From Stenomitos frigidus_A (GTDB lineage Bacteria > Cyanobacteriota > Cyanobacteriia > Leptolyngbyales > Leptolyngbyaceae), in contig NZ_CAWNSW010000012.1 of the NCBI RefSeq assembly GCF_963877135.1, positions 1 to 64,000 of the forward strand: 64,000 nt of DNA, read 5' to 3'. This document shows positions 22,980 through 31,804 of the stretch, piece by piece. The position numbers and the translations under genes were made by a program. The notes under the pieces were generated by a model. That model had not been told where the DNA came from, ran no database searches, and was given only the letters and a program-made list of their open reading frames with translations. The number at the start of each line of letters is the position of its first letter. Within the stretch, counting starts at the first letter, position 1.

Positions 22980-25778
22980 TCATTGTTGGCTTCGCTGCGT
23001 TAACTGTTCCTGTGCCCATTGCCGCAGTTGCTCGTCGGGGTCGTTTTCTGCCCTGTCGCGCAACAGTTCGAGGGTTTTGGGATGGGTGGGATAGTGAGTG
23101 AGAAGGGCTTGAAGGGCAGTTCGTCGAGCCCAATAATCGATATCGTGAGCAGCAGAATCGAGAAATAGATCAAGCAAATTAAGATCAAGCAAATTAAGCT
23201 GAGTAACTGAAGACAACGCTATTTGATCTTTTGCCCAAGTCAAAGCTAACTCTTGTAGTGCAACATGCCGAATCTCCTCATTCTCAGACTTTGTACATTT
23301 CATCAACCAAGTCAATGTATTAGGATCATTTTTCCAGTCTCTCGATATCCTGGCAAAAATAGTTATTAAAACGCTGAAGCCAAAAGTGCTTTGCTCGACA
23401 ATATTCTTGAACCAAGATAAAATTTCAATCTCATATTTCCAGTATTTAGCGATTTCTCGAATTGCTTGGTCTCTGGAATTATCACGATAAGCTATTAACA
23501 CAAAATTCTTAAGCCAAGCAAGCTTAATAGGGTCATCTTTCCAAAGGGATGCAATAATTGAAACTGCAGGAACATTAATCTTATAATCATCTAATCTATC
23601 AAATCCTGTATAGTTAGCAAGTTTTTCTAAGCAGCCAAATAGTTTGGTTGAGATTGCTGAGAGTGAGTTTCGATTTTTGATTTCCGAAAAACAATGCGCT
23701 GCTAAAAATACATTGGCAAATTCTTCATTCTCTCCATTTTGCTCAAGTAAATAATCAACAATGTTGCTGGAAAAGTGAACATTTAACATACTTGAAACTA
23801 AACGAAGAGTTTCATGCCAGGTTTCGTCTTGCCAGTGGTTCCCGAAGACCTCATCGCGCAATTGTTCAAAGGTGAGGGTGCGTTGTTTCTCGAAGCGATG
23901 GACGATTTCAACGGCGCAGAAATATTCTAAAAAGGTGCGGTGGACGAAGCCGTAGGTGTCGGCACCCCGATCGCACAAAATAAAGTTGCGATGGCGTAGC
24001 TGATCGATGAGTTTGTTTGCCTTCTCGCGGGGTTCGCTAAAGCCCTGGTCGCGCAAATAGTCGGTGAGGATGCGGGTGAGGCGATCGGCACTGATCAAAT
24101 TGCCTTTCAGCCCTTCCTCACCCGCCTGCATGTCGTAGGCGATCAGGCGCAGCATTTCCTGTTTTTCGCGTCGCCCAATGGTGTCTAGAGGCAGATTCAG
24201 CTTTTTGTGATCCACATCCCAGTGGTAGAGCAGCACTCGCGAAGCCTGATCGTAGAGGTCGGCGCGATCGCGGGGTAATTCCTGCCGTCGGTTGAGGATT
24301 GCCATCATCGTCAGCAGCAGGGGATTGTCTGCCAGGTTGCGGATGGCTTGGGAGTTTGAGATCGCCTCCTTCAAGCGTGTGACTAAGCGATCCTTGTCGG
24401 GATCGTTGCCGAGGGCAAGGGTGTACCAGCGATTGATAAACTCGTGGATTTCGTCGGTGTCTAAGGGTTGGATAGTGAAGTGACGGAAGCCAGCGTGTTG
24501 CAGGCGCTCTGGGCTATAGCCGATGATGCGCGAGGTGATGAGAATTTGCGCGTGGGGATATTGCTGGGCAAAGCGGATGATGTCGTCGGTGATGGCGGCT
24601 TGGGTGGGGCGATCGAACACTTCATCCAAGCCATCAAACATCACCAGCGTGGGATGCTCTTGCAAGTACTGATGCAACTGCTGTTGGTCAAACTGCCAAT
24701 CAACGCCGCGCCCACGATGAAGAAATTCGAGGAAACTGTTGGTCTGGGCGATCGCATATTCCCGCAATTCAATCAGCAACGGCAATCGCGCTGAGACCTC
24801 GGAGGTTTTTGAAACCTCCGAGGTCTGGGACTCCACCCATTCGAGCGCGAGATATTGCAGCAGGGTAGACTTCCCCGCACCCGGATCGCCAAGGATGACC
24901 CCCCGTTCTGAGAACCCCGTTGAGATCCCCGACTTTTCGGAAAAGTCGGGGATCTGGGAGTTGATCACCTCCAACACTTTCCGCGACGGCTGCTGAAAAT
25001 ACTCACGCCGATCGTGCTCCAACGCCTCTGATTCCGAAACCTCGGAGGTCTTCAAGACCTCCGAGGTTTGCCGAAGGTCTTCCCGCACCGTTTGCTCGAT
25101 AAACATCTTCCAGAGCTTGACGCGATACTGCTGGTCGGTTGTGTCAATGGTGGACAGCTTCAAATAGCCGTAGCTGGTCTGCAAACTGTCCCGATATTTG
25201 GCAACATCAAAGCCTGGAGAGATCTGCTTGTTCAGATGTGCGGTGTTGCGAGCGATGTCTTCCAGCAATGCGGTTTCGAGGAGCGATCGCAGTTCCGGTG
25301 TTTCTCGCACAATCCGTCGTACTTTCTTCAGGTATTCGCCGCCAATGCGCTGCCAGTCAAAGCCCTCTGGCATCGCTGGAAAGGGCTTACCTCGCAAAGT
25401 GGCTTGTGCCCAAAGGGTGGCTAAGGCGGCACTGTCGATCGCGCTGCAATCCTTCTCGAACGCTTGACCGAGAATGGGCTTCACCAAATCGTCTTTGACA
25501 AACTGGATGAGGGCAGGATCGTAGCGATCGCGAATTTCCGCCTTCGACAACTCCTGATCTTCCAGTTCCTCTGTCACCAACAGCAAAAACGCCTGTAACG
25601 CTCCAGCGACCGCCTTCTTTGCCACCTCTGGTTTTGCCGCTGCCACACCTTCCTTCAAACAGCCTTTAAAGAAGTCCTTGACATAATCTTCCGCAGCCGT
25701 TTGCCCCAACTTCAAGCCCTGCTCAAAGATGGCTTTTCCCAGTTCTGTTGCGCCGATCGTCAGCAACCATTCCAACAT
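22980..25778 (-). CDS. NACHT-domain NTPase with HEAT-like C-terminus
   Basis: The 932-residue protein is a STAND-type ATPase. A helical N-terminal domain (about 1-230) precedes the NACHT module with Walker A GDPGAGKST (297-305), Walker B LVMFDGLDE (378-386) and sensor ITSRIIGY. A winged-helix region and a C-terminal alpha-helical repeat region follow, ending NDPDEQLRQWAQEQL. Bacterial NACHT proteins often act as antiphage sensors; that role here is inference. Three palindromic repeats sit in frame at residues about 236-329. It lies head-to-head with the beta-glucosidase gene and upstream of two toxin-antitoxin pairs on its own strand. Confidence 0.92.
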   Translation of the reverse strand: MLEWLLTIGATELGKAIFEQGLKLGQTAAEDYVKDFFKGCLKEGVAAAKPEVAKKAVAGALQAFLLLVTEELEDQELSKAEIRDRYDPALIQFVKDDLVKPILGQAFEKDCSAIDSAALATLWAQATLRGKPFPAMPEGFDWQRIGGEYLKKVRRIVRETPELRSLLETALLEDIARNTAHLNKQISPGFDVAKYRDSLQTSYGYLKLSTIDTTDQQYRVKLWKMFIEQTVREDLRQTSEVLKTSEVSESEALEHDRREYFQQPSRKVLEVINSQIPDFSEKSGISTGFSERGVILGDPGAGKSTLLQYLALEWVESQTSEVSKTSEVSARLPLLIELREYAIAQTNSFLEFLHRGRGVDWQFDQQQLHQYLQEHPTLVMFDGLDEVFDRPTQAAITDDIIRFAQQYPHAQILITSRIIGYSPERLQHAGFRHFTIQPLDTDEIHEFINRWYTLALGNDPDKDRLVTRLKEAISNSQAIRNLADNPLLLTMMAILNRRQELPRDRADLYDQASRVLLYHWDVDHKKLNLPLDTIGRREKQEMLRLIAYDMQAGEEGLKGNLISADRLTRILTDYLRDQGFSEPREKANKLIDQLRHRNFILCDRGADTYGFVHRTFLEYFCAVEIVHRFEKQRTLTFEQLRDEVFGNHWQDETWHETLRLVSSMLNVHFSSNIVDYLLEQNGENEEFANVFLAAHCFSEIKNRNSLSAISTKLFGCLEKLANYTGFDRLDDYKINVPAVSIIASLWKDDPIKLAWLKNFVLIAYRDNSRDQAIREIAKYWKYEIEILSWFKNIVEQSTFGFSVLITIFARISRDWKNDPNTLTWLMKCTKSENEEIRHVALQELALTWAKDQIALSSVTQLNLLDLNLLDLFLDSAAHDIDYWARRTALQALLTHYPTHPKTLELLRDRAENDPDEQLRQWAQEQLTQRSQQ
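24794..24826. repeat. In-frame palindromic repeat A in the NACHT gene
   Basis: Arms of 15 bp (24794-24808, 24812-24826) with a 3-base loop. On the coding strand it supplies QTSEVSKTSEVS just after the Walker A helix. It shares the CCTCGGAGG core with repeat C. Confidence 0.9.
24923..24955. repeat. In-frame palindromic repeat B in the NACHT gene
   Basis: Arms of 15 bp (24923-24937, 24941-24955) around a 3-base loop, the same geometry as A and C but a different core (CCCCGACTTTT). It encodes QIPDFSEKSGIS just before Walker A. The sequence resembles short palindromes seen between genes of many cyanobacteria. Confidence 0.9.
25037..25069. repeat. In-frame palindromic repeat C in the NACHT gene
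   Basis: Arms of 15 bp (25037-25051, 25055-25069) around a 3-base loop. It encodes QTSEVLKTSEVSE at about residues 237-249, between the N-terminal domain and the NACHT module. Confidence 0.9.
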
Positions 25779-25874
25779 ACTGAACCAGACGTGTTGAATG
25801 TTCTCTCCACTATCGCATTCACATTCCAGAGATGCGAACGATTACAGTATGGAGAGCAGCGTTCAGGCGAATTA

Positions 25875-27248
25875 ATGACCAGCTACCAGTTTCCTGAAAA
25901 CTTCCTCTGGGGAGCCGCCACCGCATCCTATCAAATTGAAGGGGCAGCGAAAGAGGATGGGCGCAAGCCAAGCGTGTGGGATACCTTTAGCGCCAAGCGG
26001 GGACGAACGTTAAATGGCGATACGGGTGCGATCGCCTGTGACCACTACCACCTTTATGAAAGCGACGTCAAGCTGATGGCAGCGTTGGGCATTAAACATT
26101 ACCGCTTTAGCATTGCCTGGACGCGGATTATTCCCGACGGGCGGGGAGCCGTCAACGAAGCGGGTGTGGATTTCTACAGACGACTGGTAGATTGTTTGCG
26201 CGAGCATGGGATTACGCCTCACGCCACTCTGTTTCATTGGGATAGTCCCCAGGCGCTAGAGGATCGCTACGGTTCCTGGCGCAGTCGGGAGATGGCGCAG
26301 GATTTTGCGGCTTATGTGACCGCAGTGGTAAGTCGGCTGGGCGATCGCATCACCCACTGGATGACCATCAACGAAATTTCGTGCTTTACCCATCTGGGGT
26401 ATGCGGTGAATGCCGATCCGCCTCACGCTCCGGGCACTCGTGTCAAAAGCCGCAAAGAAGTCTGGCAAACCAGCCATCATGCGATTGTGGCACACGGACT
26501 GGGCTGTCAAGCCATTCGAGCCGCCTCGCCTGTTCCCTGTTCCATTGCCCTGGTGGATAATCCGGCTGTAACGGTGCCGATCGCTGAATCGCCAGAACAC
26601 ATTGCTGCGGCACAAAAAGCGTTGCCGACCTGTTGGGCAAATGGGGGCATCCTGTATCCCGTCTTAACTGGTGCCTACAGCCCAGCGCTATTGGAGCAAT
26701 TGGGGCATGATGCGCCAACCATTCAGGCAGGTGATTTAGACACGATCCATCAACCCCTGGATGCGCTGGGGCTGAACATCTACACGGGTACTTACGTGCG
26801 AGCAGCCGACAACCCTAGTGGTTACGAATGTCTCGACTTTCGTGACAGCTACCCACGCCTCAACATGCCCTGGCTCTGGATGTTGCCAGAAGCGCTGTAT
26901 TGGGGGGTGCGTCACGTTAGCGAAACGCTGGGACGACCTGATTTGCCCGTATTTATTACCGAAAATGGCTGTGCCGCTCAAGATACTGTGGATGCTCAAG
27001 GCGAAGTCATCGATCTAGAGCGAATTGCCTATCTGCGGCAGAACCTCAAAGCGGCTCATCGTGCGGTGGAGGACGGCTATCCCCTACACGGCTATTTTGT
27101 TTGGAGCCTGCTGGACAACTTTGAATGGGCGTGGGGCTACGATCGCCGCTTTGGCATCACCTACATCGACTATCCCACTCAACAGCGCACCCCCAAAGCG
27201 AGCTTTCACTGGTATGCGGAGTGTATTCGGCAAAAGCGGGTGGTTTGA
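25875..27248 (+). CDS. Beta-glucosidase, glycoside hydrolase family 1
   Basis: The 457-residue enzyme hydrolyses beta-glucosides with retention. It begins with FPENFLWGAATASYQIEGA, carries the acid/base glutamate in TINEISCF and the nucleophile glutamate in FITENG, and ends with WSLLDNFEWAWGYDRRFG. Length is normal for the family and no signal peptide is present, so it acts in the cytosol. ATG 25875 begins the conserved N-terminus; the open frame upstream is the reverse of the NACHT gene's 5' end. Confidence 0.95.
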   Translation: MTSYQFPENFLWGAATASYQIEGAAKEDGRKPSVWDTFSAKRGRTLNGDTGAIACDHYHLYESDVKLMAALGIKHYRFSIAWTRIIPDGRGAVNEAGVDFYRRLVDCLREHGITPHATLFHWDSPQALEDRYGSWRSREMAQDFAAYVTAVVSRLGDRITHWMTINEISCFTHLGYAVNADPPHAPGTRVKSRKEVWQTSHHAIVAHGLGCQAIRAASPVPCSIALVDNPAVTVPIAESPEHIAAAQKALPTCWANGGILYPVLTGAYSPALLEQLGHDAPTIQAGDLDTIHQPLDALGLNIYTGTYVRAADNPSGYECLDFRDSYPRLNMPWLWMLPEALYWGVRHVSETLGRPDLPVFITENGCAAQDTVDAQGEVIDLERIAYLRQNLKAAHRAVEDGYPLHGYFVWSLLDNFEWAWGYDRRFGITYIDYPTQQRTPKASFHWYAECIRQKRVV

Positions 27249-27286
27249 GGAAAGGGATGAGGGATTAGGACTTACGCATTTGCCCC

Positions 27287-27336
27287 AAGCCCCCTTTCTT
27301 GTATGCCCGGTAAGGGGTATATGCTGGGGGCTTTTC
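27287..27336 (+). terminator. Possible terminator of the beta-glucosidase gene
   Basis: AAGCCCCC (27287-27294) pairs with GGGGGCTT (27326-27333), followed by TTTC. The long loop weakens the case. The rest of 27249-27606 shows no gene, only a heptamer-like run (CCTTTAGCTTTTAGC) near 27560. Confidence 0.45.
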
Positions 27337-27606
27337 TGAAGCATGCCAATGGGCGCTTGGTGTGCGATGGATTCAGAGAGAAGGGTCTGATGTGGCACAG
27401 ACGGTGGGGTGAAAAGGGCGATGAACTTTGCAGTCAATCGCACAAATGAGCATCGTGCAGAATGCTCGTCGCAGTATTCAGACGCTGCCGCAGCCGTTTA
27501 ACTCTCGCTAGTGTTCCCCTGGGAGTGATTGGTGATGGGCGCGCTGTGTAAGGTTTTGCCTCAGCCTTTAGCTTTTAGCTCTCAGTTTGCTGGGTTGCGT
27601 CTTTGG

Positions 27607-28569
27607 TTAAGACAGTAAGCAGGCGATCGGGAACATTAAATATTCCAGGAAAAACAGCTTCCAGATGAACTGGTAGTAGCGACTAATCGATGCCTGGGTT
27701 GTGAGGTCTACTCGCATACTGCGTAGCCACAGCAAACCTAAGGCCACGAGATGGAAGACAACCAGAAACAGACGATTGGTGCCAGGAAGCCCTGCTAAAC
27801 CTGCCAAAATCATGCCCAAATAGCAGATTGTGATGACCCAGAGGGCAAGGTGAAAGATGGTTCTTTGCCCTAACCTCAAGGTGAACGTGTTGATGTTAAA
27901 CCGACGATCGCCCTCCATGTCAGGAATATCCTTAAAGATGGCGATCGCAAACGTGAAGACCAGCACAAACAGTGTCAGTGCCCAAACGGATGGTGGAATG
28001 GCTAGTCTGCCCTGGAAGTGCAGAAAAAGCCCCAGATTTACGATCACTCCCCGCACCGTAAAAATGCAAAGAGACGCCCAGACTGGAAAGCGCTTGAGTC
28101 TAAACGGTGGTAGAGAGTAGGCAGTGCCAATGAGCAGACTGGTACCAACTGTGATCAACAAAAACAGTCCTTGCCATAGTGCCAACAGGAATGCCAGCAC
28201 ACCTGCGATCGCCACAATGACGACACCTTGCGGATGCGAAAATTCCCCCGATGCTAGTGGGAGATGCGGTTTGTTAATGCGATCGATCCCCACATCCTCT
28301 AGCTGGTTTAGCCCCACAATATAGACGTTACCGCAGAGACACGCTAGAAGCGGCGGCACAAGAGACGCGACGGCCTCTTCGATCGACCACTCCCCACGAC
28401 CAGCTCTAGCGATCAAATACAGCCCCAAGACACTTAAGCTAGTGCCAATGATGGTGTGTGGACGAGCGAACTTCCAGAACGAGTAGAGTCCCGGAGCATG
28501 GCGTTGAAGTAACCCGTTTTTCCTAAATTGAGGGGCGGAAAAAGGGGATTTGGAGACAATCCGGCTCAT
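27607..28569 (-). CDS. hpt: Homogentisate phytyltransferase
   Basis: This 320-residue UbiA-family membrane enzyme joins phytyl diphosphate to homogentisate, the committed step of tocopherol synthesis. It has both Asp-rich substrate motifs: NQLEDVGIDRINKPHLPLAS and KDIPDMEGDRRF. Between them are about nine membrane helices. The N-terminal FWKFARPHTIIGTSLSVLGLY is typical of the cyanobacterial and plant VTE2 group. It stands alone between gene-free stretches. Confidence 0.93.
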   Translation of the reverse strand: MSRIVSKSPFSAPQFRKNGLLQRHAPGLYSFWKFARPHTIIGTSLSVLGLYLIARAGRGEWSIEEAVASLVPPLLACLCGNVYIVGLNQLEDVGIDRINKPHLPLASGEFSHPQGVVIVAIAGVLAFLLALWQGLFLLITVGTSLLIGTAYSLPPFRLKRFPVWASLCIFTVRGVIVNLGLFLHFQGRLAIPPSVWALTLFVLVFTFAIAIFKDIPDMEGDRRFNINTFTLRLGQRTIFHLALWVITICYLGMILAGLAGLPGTNRLFLVVFHLVALGLLWLRSMRVDLTTQASISRYYQFIWKLFFLEYLMFPIACLLS

Positions 28570-28986
28570 GTGTACCTTTGAAACAAGACACTCTAAACTC
28601 TGGACTTTAGACGTTTCGCCCCTTAAAGTCTAGTATCCTAAGTTGGGTTGCACTGGTATCAGGTCACTAGATGTGTGGCTCTATACTATTGCTCATGAGC
28701 TTGTGACGACAGGGCTTGCTTGCCTCATCTAACGTGTAGTGTTGACTGCTGGAAGTCTTGATGTAGCGGGATTTTAAACAGTTTTGCACTCACAGTTATT
28801 GTCATTTGAGACGGCTCATGTTCTCGCTATCTTTACGGAGGTTGAGCTAGCGGTCAGCGTTTTTTAAGCACCTTGAATCATGATCGCGGCTAGTGAAATG
28901 ATCGGGGTTACTAGGCAAAATAACGAATCAGCCTGGTTATAATCGCCCCGGTATGTTCGCGCTTAATGACTGACGTTAATTGATTC
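28570..28986 (+). promoter_or_regulatory. Intergenic region with a candidate promoter for the M28 peptidase
   Basis: TATAAT at 28938-28943 is a good -10 element about 44 bp before the TTG start of the peptidase; no convincing -35 hexamer is seen 17 bp upstream. The left end has heptamer-like CTCTAAA/CTTTAGA runs. Nothing coding was seen. Confidence 0.4.
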
Positions 28987-29877
28987 TTGTCCCTGATTCC
29001 CTTGCCTCTTAAAGAACGGCTCTACACTCACCTAGTGCAAATTGCTCGCGATCGCGACCCTTACTTGGCGACCGCAGGACATTTTTTTGTGCGTGAGTAC
29101 ATTCGGGCACAGTTGGCGCAGTGGGGCACGGTTGAAACCCACACATTTCAGGCACAGGGCATGGAGTTTCAGAATCTGATTTTGAATTTGCCTGCCAGAT
29201 CTGACGGTGGCAAGACACGCTTCTCCCTGAGCAAGGCCTCGCCAATGCCAAAACCACCCATTCTGATTGGTGCTCATTATGATGCTGTACCGGGTTCACC
29301 GGGAGCCGATGACAATGCTACAGGAGTGGCGGTTTTGCTGGAACTGGCACGGCTGTTTAGCGTCGAACCTGCACGTTACCCTATACGCCTTGTGGCCTTT
29401 GATCTAGAAGAAACGAGCTACGATCGCGCTGGCAGCACCCATTATGCCCACTCGCTTCAAGGGGAGCCGCTACGACTGATGCTGTCTCTGGAAATGCTGG
29501 GCTATTGCGATCAAACGCCCGGTTCTCAACGGTATCCCACTGGGCTGCAGGCGTTTTACCCCGATCGCGGCAATTTCATTGGCTTGATTGGTAATCTCAG
29601 AACCATACCCGATCTGATCCGCCTCAGTCGTCAGATGCGACAATGCCTCCCTTGCGAATGGTTACCTGCTGGCAAACGGGGGCTTATCGTGCCTGATACT
29701 CGCCGTAGTGATCATGCTGTCTTTTGGGACAAGGGCTATCGGGCGCTGATGGTGACAGATACGTCCTTTCTTCGCAACCCTCACTATCACAAAAGTAGCG
29801 ATCGACTGGACACGTTAGATCTTGCTTTCTTGACGAATGTCTGTCGTGGCTTGGTACGCGGTTTGCAGCAGTTGTAA
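28987..29877 (+). CDS. M28 family zinc aminopeptidase
   Basis: The 296-residue protein is a co-catalytic zinc peptidase. Zinc-ligand motifs are IGAHYDAVPGSPGADDNATG, the acidic FDLEETSYDRAGS, LSLEMLGY and HYHKSSDRLDTL near the C-terminus. These enzymes remove N-terminal residues from peptides. No signal peptide is evident, although the N-terminus is short. The frame opens at TTG 28987 directly after an in-frame TGA at 28981, and no ATG precedes the conserved region. Confidence 0.88.
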   Translation: MSLIPLPLKERLYTHLVQIARDRDPYLATAGHFFVREYIRAQLAQWGTVETHTFQAQGMEFQNLILNLPARSDGGKTRFSLSKASPMPKPPILIGAHYDAVPGSPGADDNATGVAVLLELARLFSVEPARYPIRLVAFDLEETSYDRAGSTHYAHSLQGEPLRLMLSLEMLGYCDQTPGSQRYPTGLQAFYPDRGNFIGLIGNLRTIPDLIRLSRQMRQCLPCEWLPAGKRGLIVPDTRRSDHAVFWDKGYRALMVTDTSFLRNPHYHKSSDRLDTLDLAFLTNVCRGLVRGLQQL

Positions 29878-30282
29878 CCCTTGAGCTGACTTTTTGAGAA
29901 TGGCAAACCCGACGTAAAAGTATGGAAAAGATCGCCCTCATTGCTCAAAACTGGTTGGTTTGAACTGGGCTGGGCTAATGCTAAAGCCTCCATGTTTCTA
30001 GTCTCTCAGGATGCCAAAGTGGGTTGCAGATCACCGTCCGACAGTGATTTAGAGCAGCAGCTTTCGTGATGGCATGAGGCACATTCAAGCCATGATTCAT
30101 GAAACAAACTCAGCCTTTTCTCGATCGGTGCTTTGTTAAGAAAGAGGGCTGTAAATGACGCCGACTTATCTTGCGACACAGATGTTTCCTAAGCGCATTG
30201 TTGTTGAAACTCCGAGAAATTAATGATACCGTTTGTGCTTTTTAGAGCTATCGTGTAGGAACAGTGATTGGGGGAGAAAATC
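29878..30282. other. Intergenic region without a recognised gene
   Basis: This 405-bp stretch contains only very short frames and no clear hairpin. The promoter and ribosome site (GGGGGAG at 30270-30276) of the following lipoprotein gene lie at its right end. Confidence 0.5.
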
Positions 30283-31002
30283 ATGCGTAAACTTGTGCTT
30301 GTCGGACTTGCTGGAGCGATCGCGTTAACGGTCGCCAGTTGTTCATCCGATTCAGGCGGCGATGTCGCCTCCTCCCCATCGCCCATTGCCTCTCCCGTGG
30401 CTAAAAAGCCCGCTACCACCCAGCCGTTTGGTGCTAAAGGAGCCGCTCCCTTAGTGGCTCAAAAACCACCTGCGGGTGATACGATTCCAGGCTTAATTCA
30501 ATCAACAAACGGCGACGAACGGGCAAAACAAGTACAAGCAAGTATTGACGGTCAGAAGGGGAAAGATCCGTTTGCAGGCTTGCCGCCGAAAGTGGAACGG
30601 TCTCGTACTGCGGCTAGTCGCCAAAACGTACCCACCGTCAGCCAACTGCCAACCAAACCTCGATCGACGACCACTGCCTTTAATCCCAGAACCCCGATGC
30701 CTCCTGGGAAAGGCATTCCGACCATCAAAACCTTACCACCACTGCCCTCTGCAAACTTAGCAAATGCCGTTGAAGTGAGTGGCGTTGTGATGGTGGGTGG
30801 CGTCGCTCAGGCGATCGTCAAGGCACCCAATGAAGAAACTAGCCGCTACGTGCGGGTTGGGCAACGACTCTCCAACGGTCAGGTGCTCGTTAAGCGCATT
30901 GAGATGAATGCGGGATCTGATCCGATCGTGATTCTTGAAGAAAACGGGGTTGAAGTTTCGAGAGCCGTTGGTACGGTAGCACCCACAGCTAAACCGGCCT
31001 AA
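30283..31002 (+). CDS. Lipoprotein with PilP-like C-terminal domain
   Basis: This 239-residue exported protein starts at ATG 30283 behind GGGGGAG. The signal peptide ends LTVASC, so the cysteine near residue 20 is lipidated. A long Pro/Ser/Lys-rich linker follows. The C-terminal 70 residues (EVSGVVMVGGVAQAIVKAPN, SRYVRVGQRLSNGQVLVKRIEM) resemble the small beta-domain of the pilus assembly lipoprotein PilP. No other pilus gene is in the window, so a part in type IV pili is only possible. Confidence 0.8.
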   Translation: MRKLVLVGLAGAIALTVASCSSDSGGDVASSPSPIASPVAKKPATTQPFGAKGAAPLVAQKPPAGDTIPGLIQSTNGDERAKQVQASIDGQKGKDPFAGLPPKVERSRTAASRQNVPTVSQLPTKPRSTTTAFNPRTPMPPGKGIPTIKTLPPLPSANLANAVEVSGVVMVGGVAQAIVKAPNEETSRYVRVGQRLSNGQVLVKRIEMNAGSDPIVILEENGVEVSRAVGTVAPTAKPA

Positions 31003-31106
31003 GCGCTGGTAACAACGATTTGCAACGACTGAAAACGACTGTGATCAGCAAGCGCTAGAGTGTAAAGACAGGCTTGTCGTTCGTTTTCGCTTGGAGCTGT
31101 GCAGCC

Positions 31107-31778
31107 ATGACACATGCGACGTCTCAGCAGCAGCCGTGGGGCTTTTTAGGAACGGATTTGATTGATCTGGTCTTCTCACCAAGCCAGCAGCCAAATCCTC
31201 AAGCAACGCAGGATGCTGATCTGCTGCGTTGGTTCAGCTTTGTGCCGGGGTTGCAAGAGCTGCTAACGCTACGACAGGTGCATGCCCTGGAACACGCTAC
31301 TGTATGGGTTTTAAGCAGTCGGGCAAAACCACGCCCGTTTACGGCTATGGGCAGTGCGCCAGATAACGAATTGCTCGGTGGGATGTCTACCGATCGTGGC
31401 TTTTACCTCTACGGACAGGTGGATACGGCTGAATTGCATCGTGCTGTTCAAGTGGCGTTGCGGCGGATTACCGCTGGCGAGTGGCACCTGGCGGTGCATC
31501 CCCGCTGTGGTACAAATTTATCTGTAGGGATGCTGCTCACTGCTGGGTTTGCCCTTGGCACGTCGGCGTTACTACCCCGTGGGCCGATCGAGCAGTTTGT
31601 GGGCTTGGGGGTTGCCGCTGCTACAGCGGCTCATCTTACGCCTGACTTCGGTAGCTTTGCTCAGCAGTACATCACAACTGCCATTCCGTTCAATTTGGCG
31701 ATCGATCGCATCATTGCCAATCAAGATGCCCTCGGTCGTCCGGCTCACTTCGTACAAGTGCGCTGGAGAGAAGAGTAG
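31107..31778 (+). CDS. DUF6391 family protein
   Basis: The 223-residue protein contains FVPGLQELLTLRQVHALEHATVWVL, FTAMGSAPDNELLGGMSTDRGFYLYG and WHLAVHPRCGTNLSVGMLL. These mark a conserved cyanobacterial family (DUF6391) with no known function. The HALEHATV motif and two later glycine-rich hydrophobic helices suggest a membrane protein. ATG 31107, eleven bases after GGAG, is preferred over the upstream TTG at 31074, which would lie within the leader. It converges on larB. Confidence 0.85.
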   Translation: MTHATSQQQPWGFLGTDLIDLVFSPSQQPNPQATQDADLLRWFSFVPGLQELLTLRQVHALEHATVWVLSSRAKPRPFTAMGSAPDNELLGGMSTDRGFYLYGQVDTAELHRAVQVALRRITAGEWHLAVHPRCGTNLSVGMLLTAGFALGTSALLPRGPIEQFVGLGVAAATAAHLTPDFGSFAQQYITTAIPFNLAIDRIIANQDALGRPAHFVQVRWREE

Positions 31779-31798
31779 GGGTGGCTGTGCGCCCCTAC
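31775..31798. terminator. Hairpin between DUF6391 gene and larB
   Basis: GTAGGGG (31775-31781) pairs with CCCCTAC (31792-31798), overlapping the DUF6391 stop codon and ending before the larB stop. It may terminate both convergent genes. A similar GGGG/CCCC dyad follows glyK at 36540-36560. Confidence 0.5.
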
Positions 31799-31804
31799 GT
31801 AAGG

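Noticed and set aside
25701..25874. N-terminal extension of the beta-glucosidase
   Set aside because: This part is the reverse strand of the NACHT gene start; the GH1 family begins at 25875.
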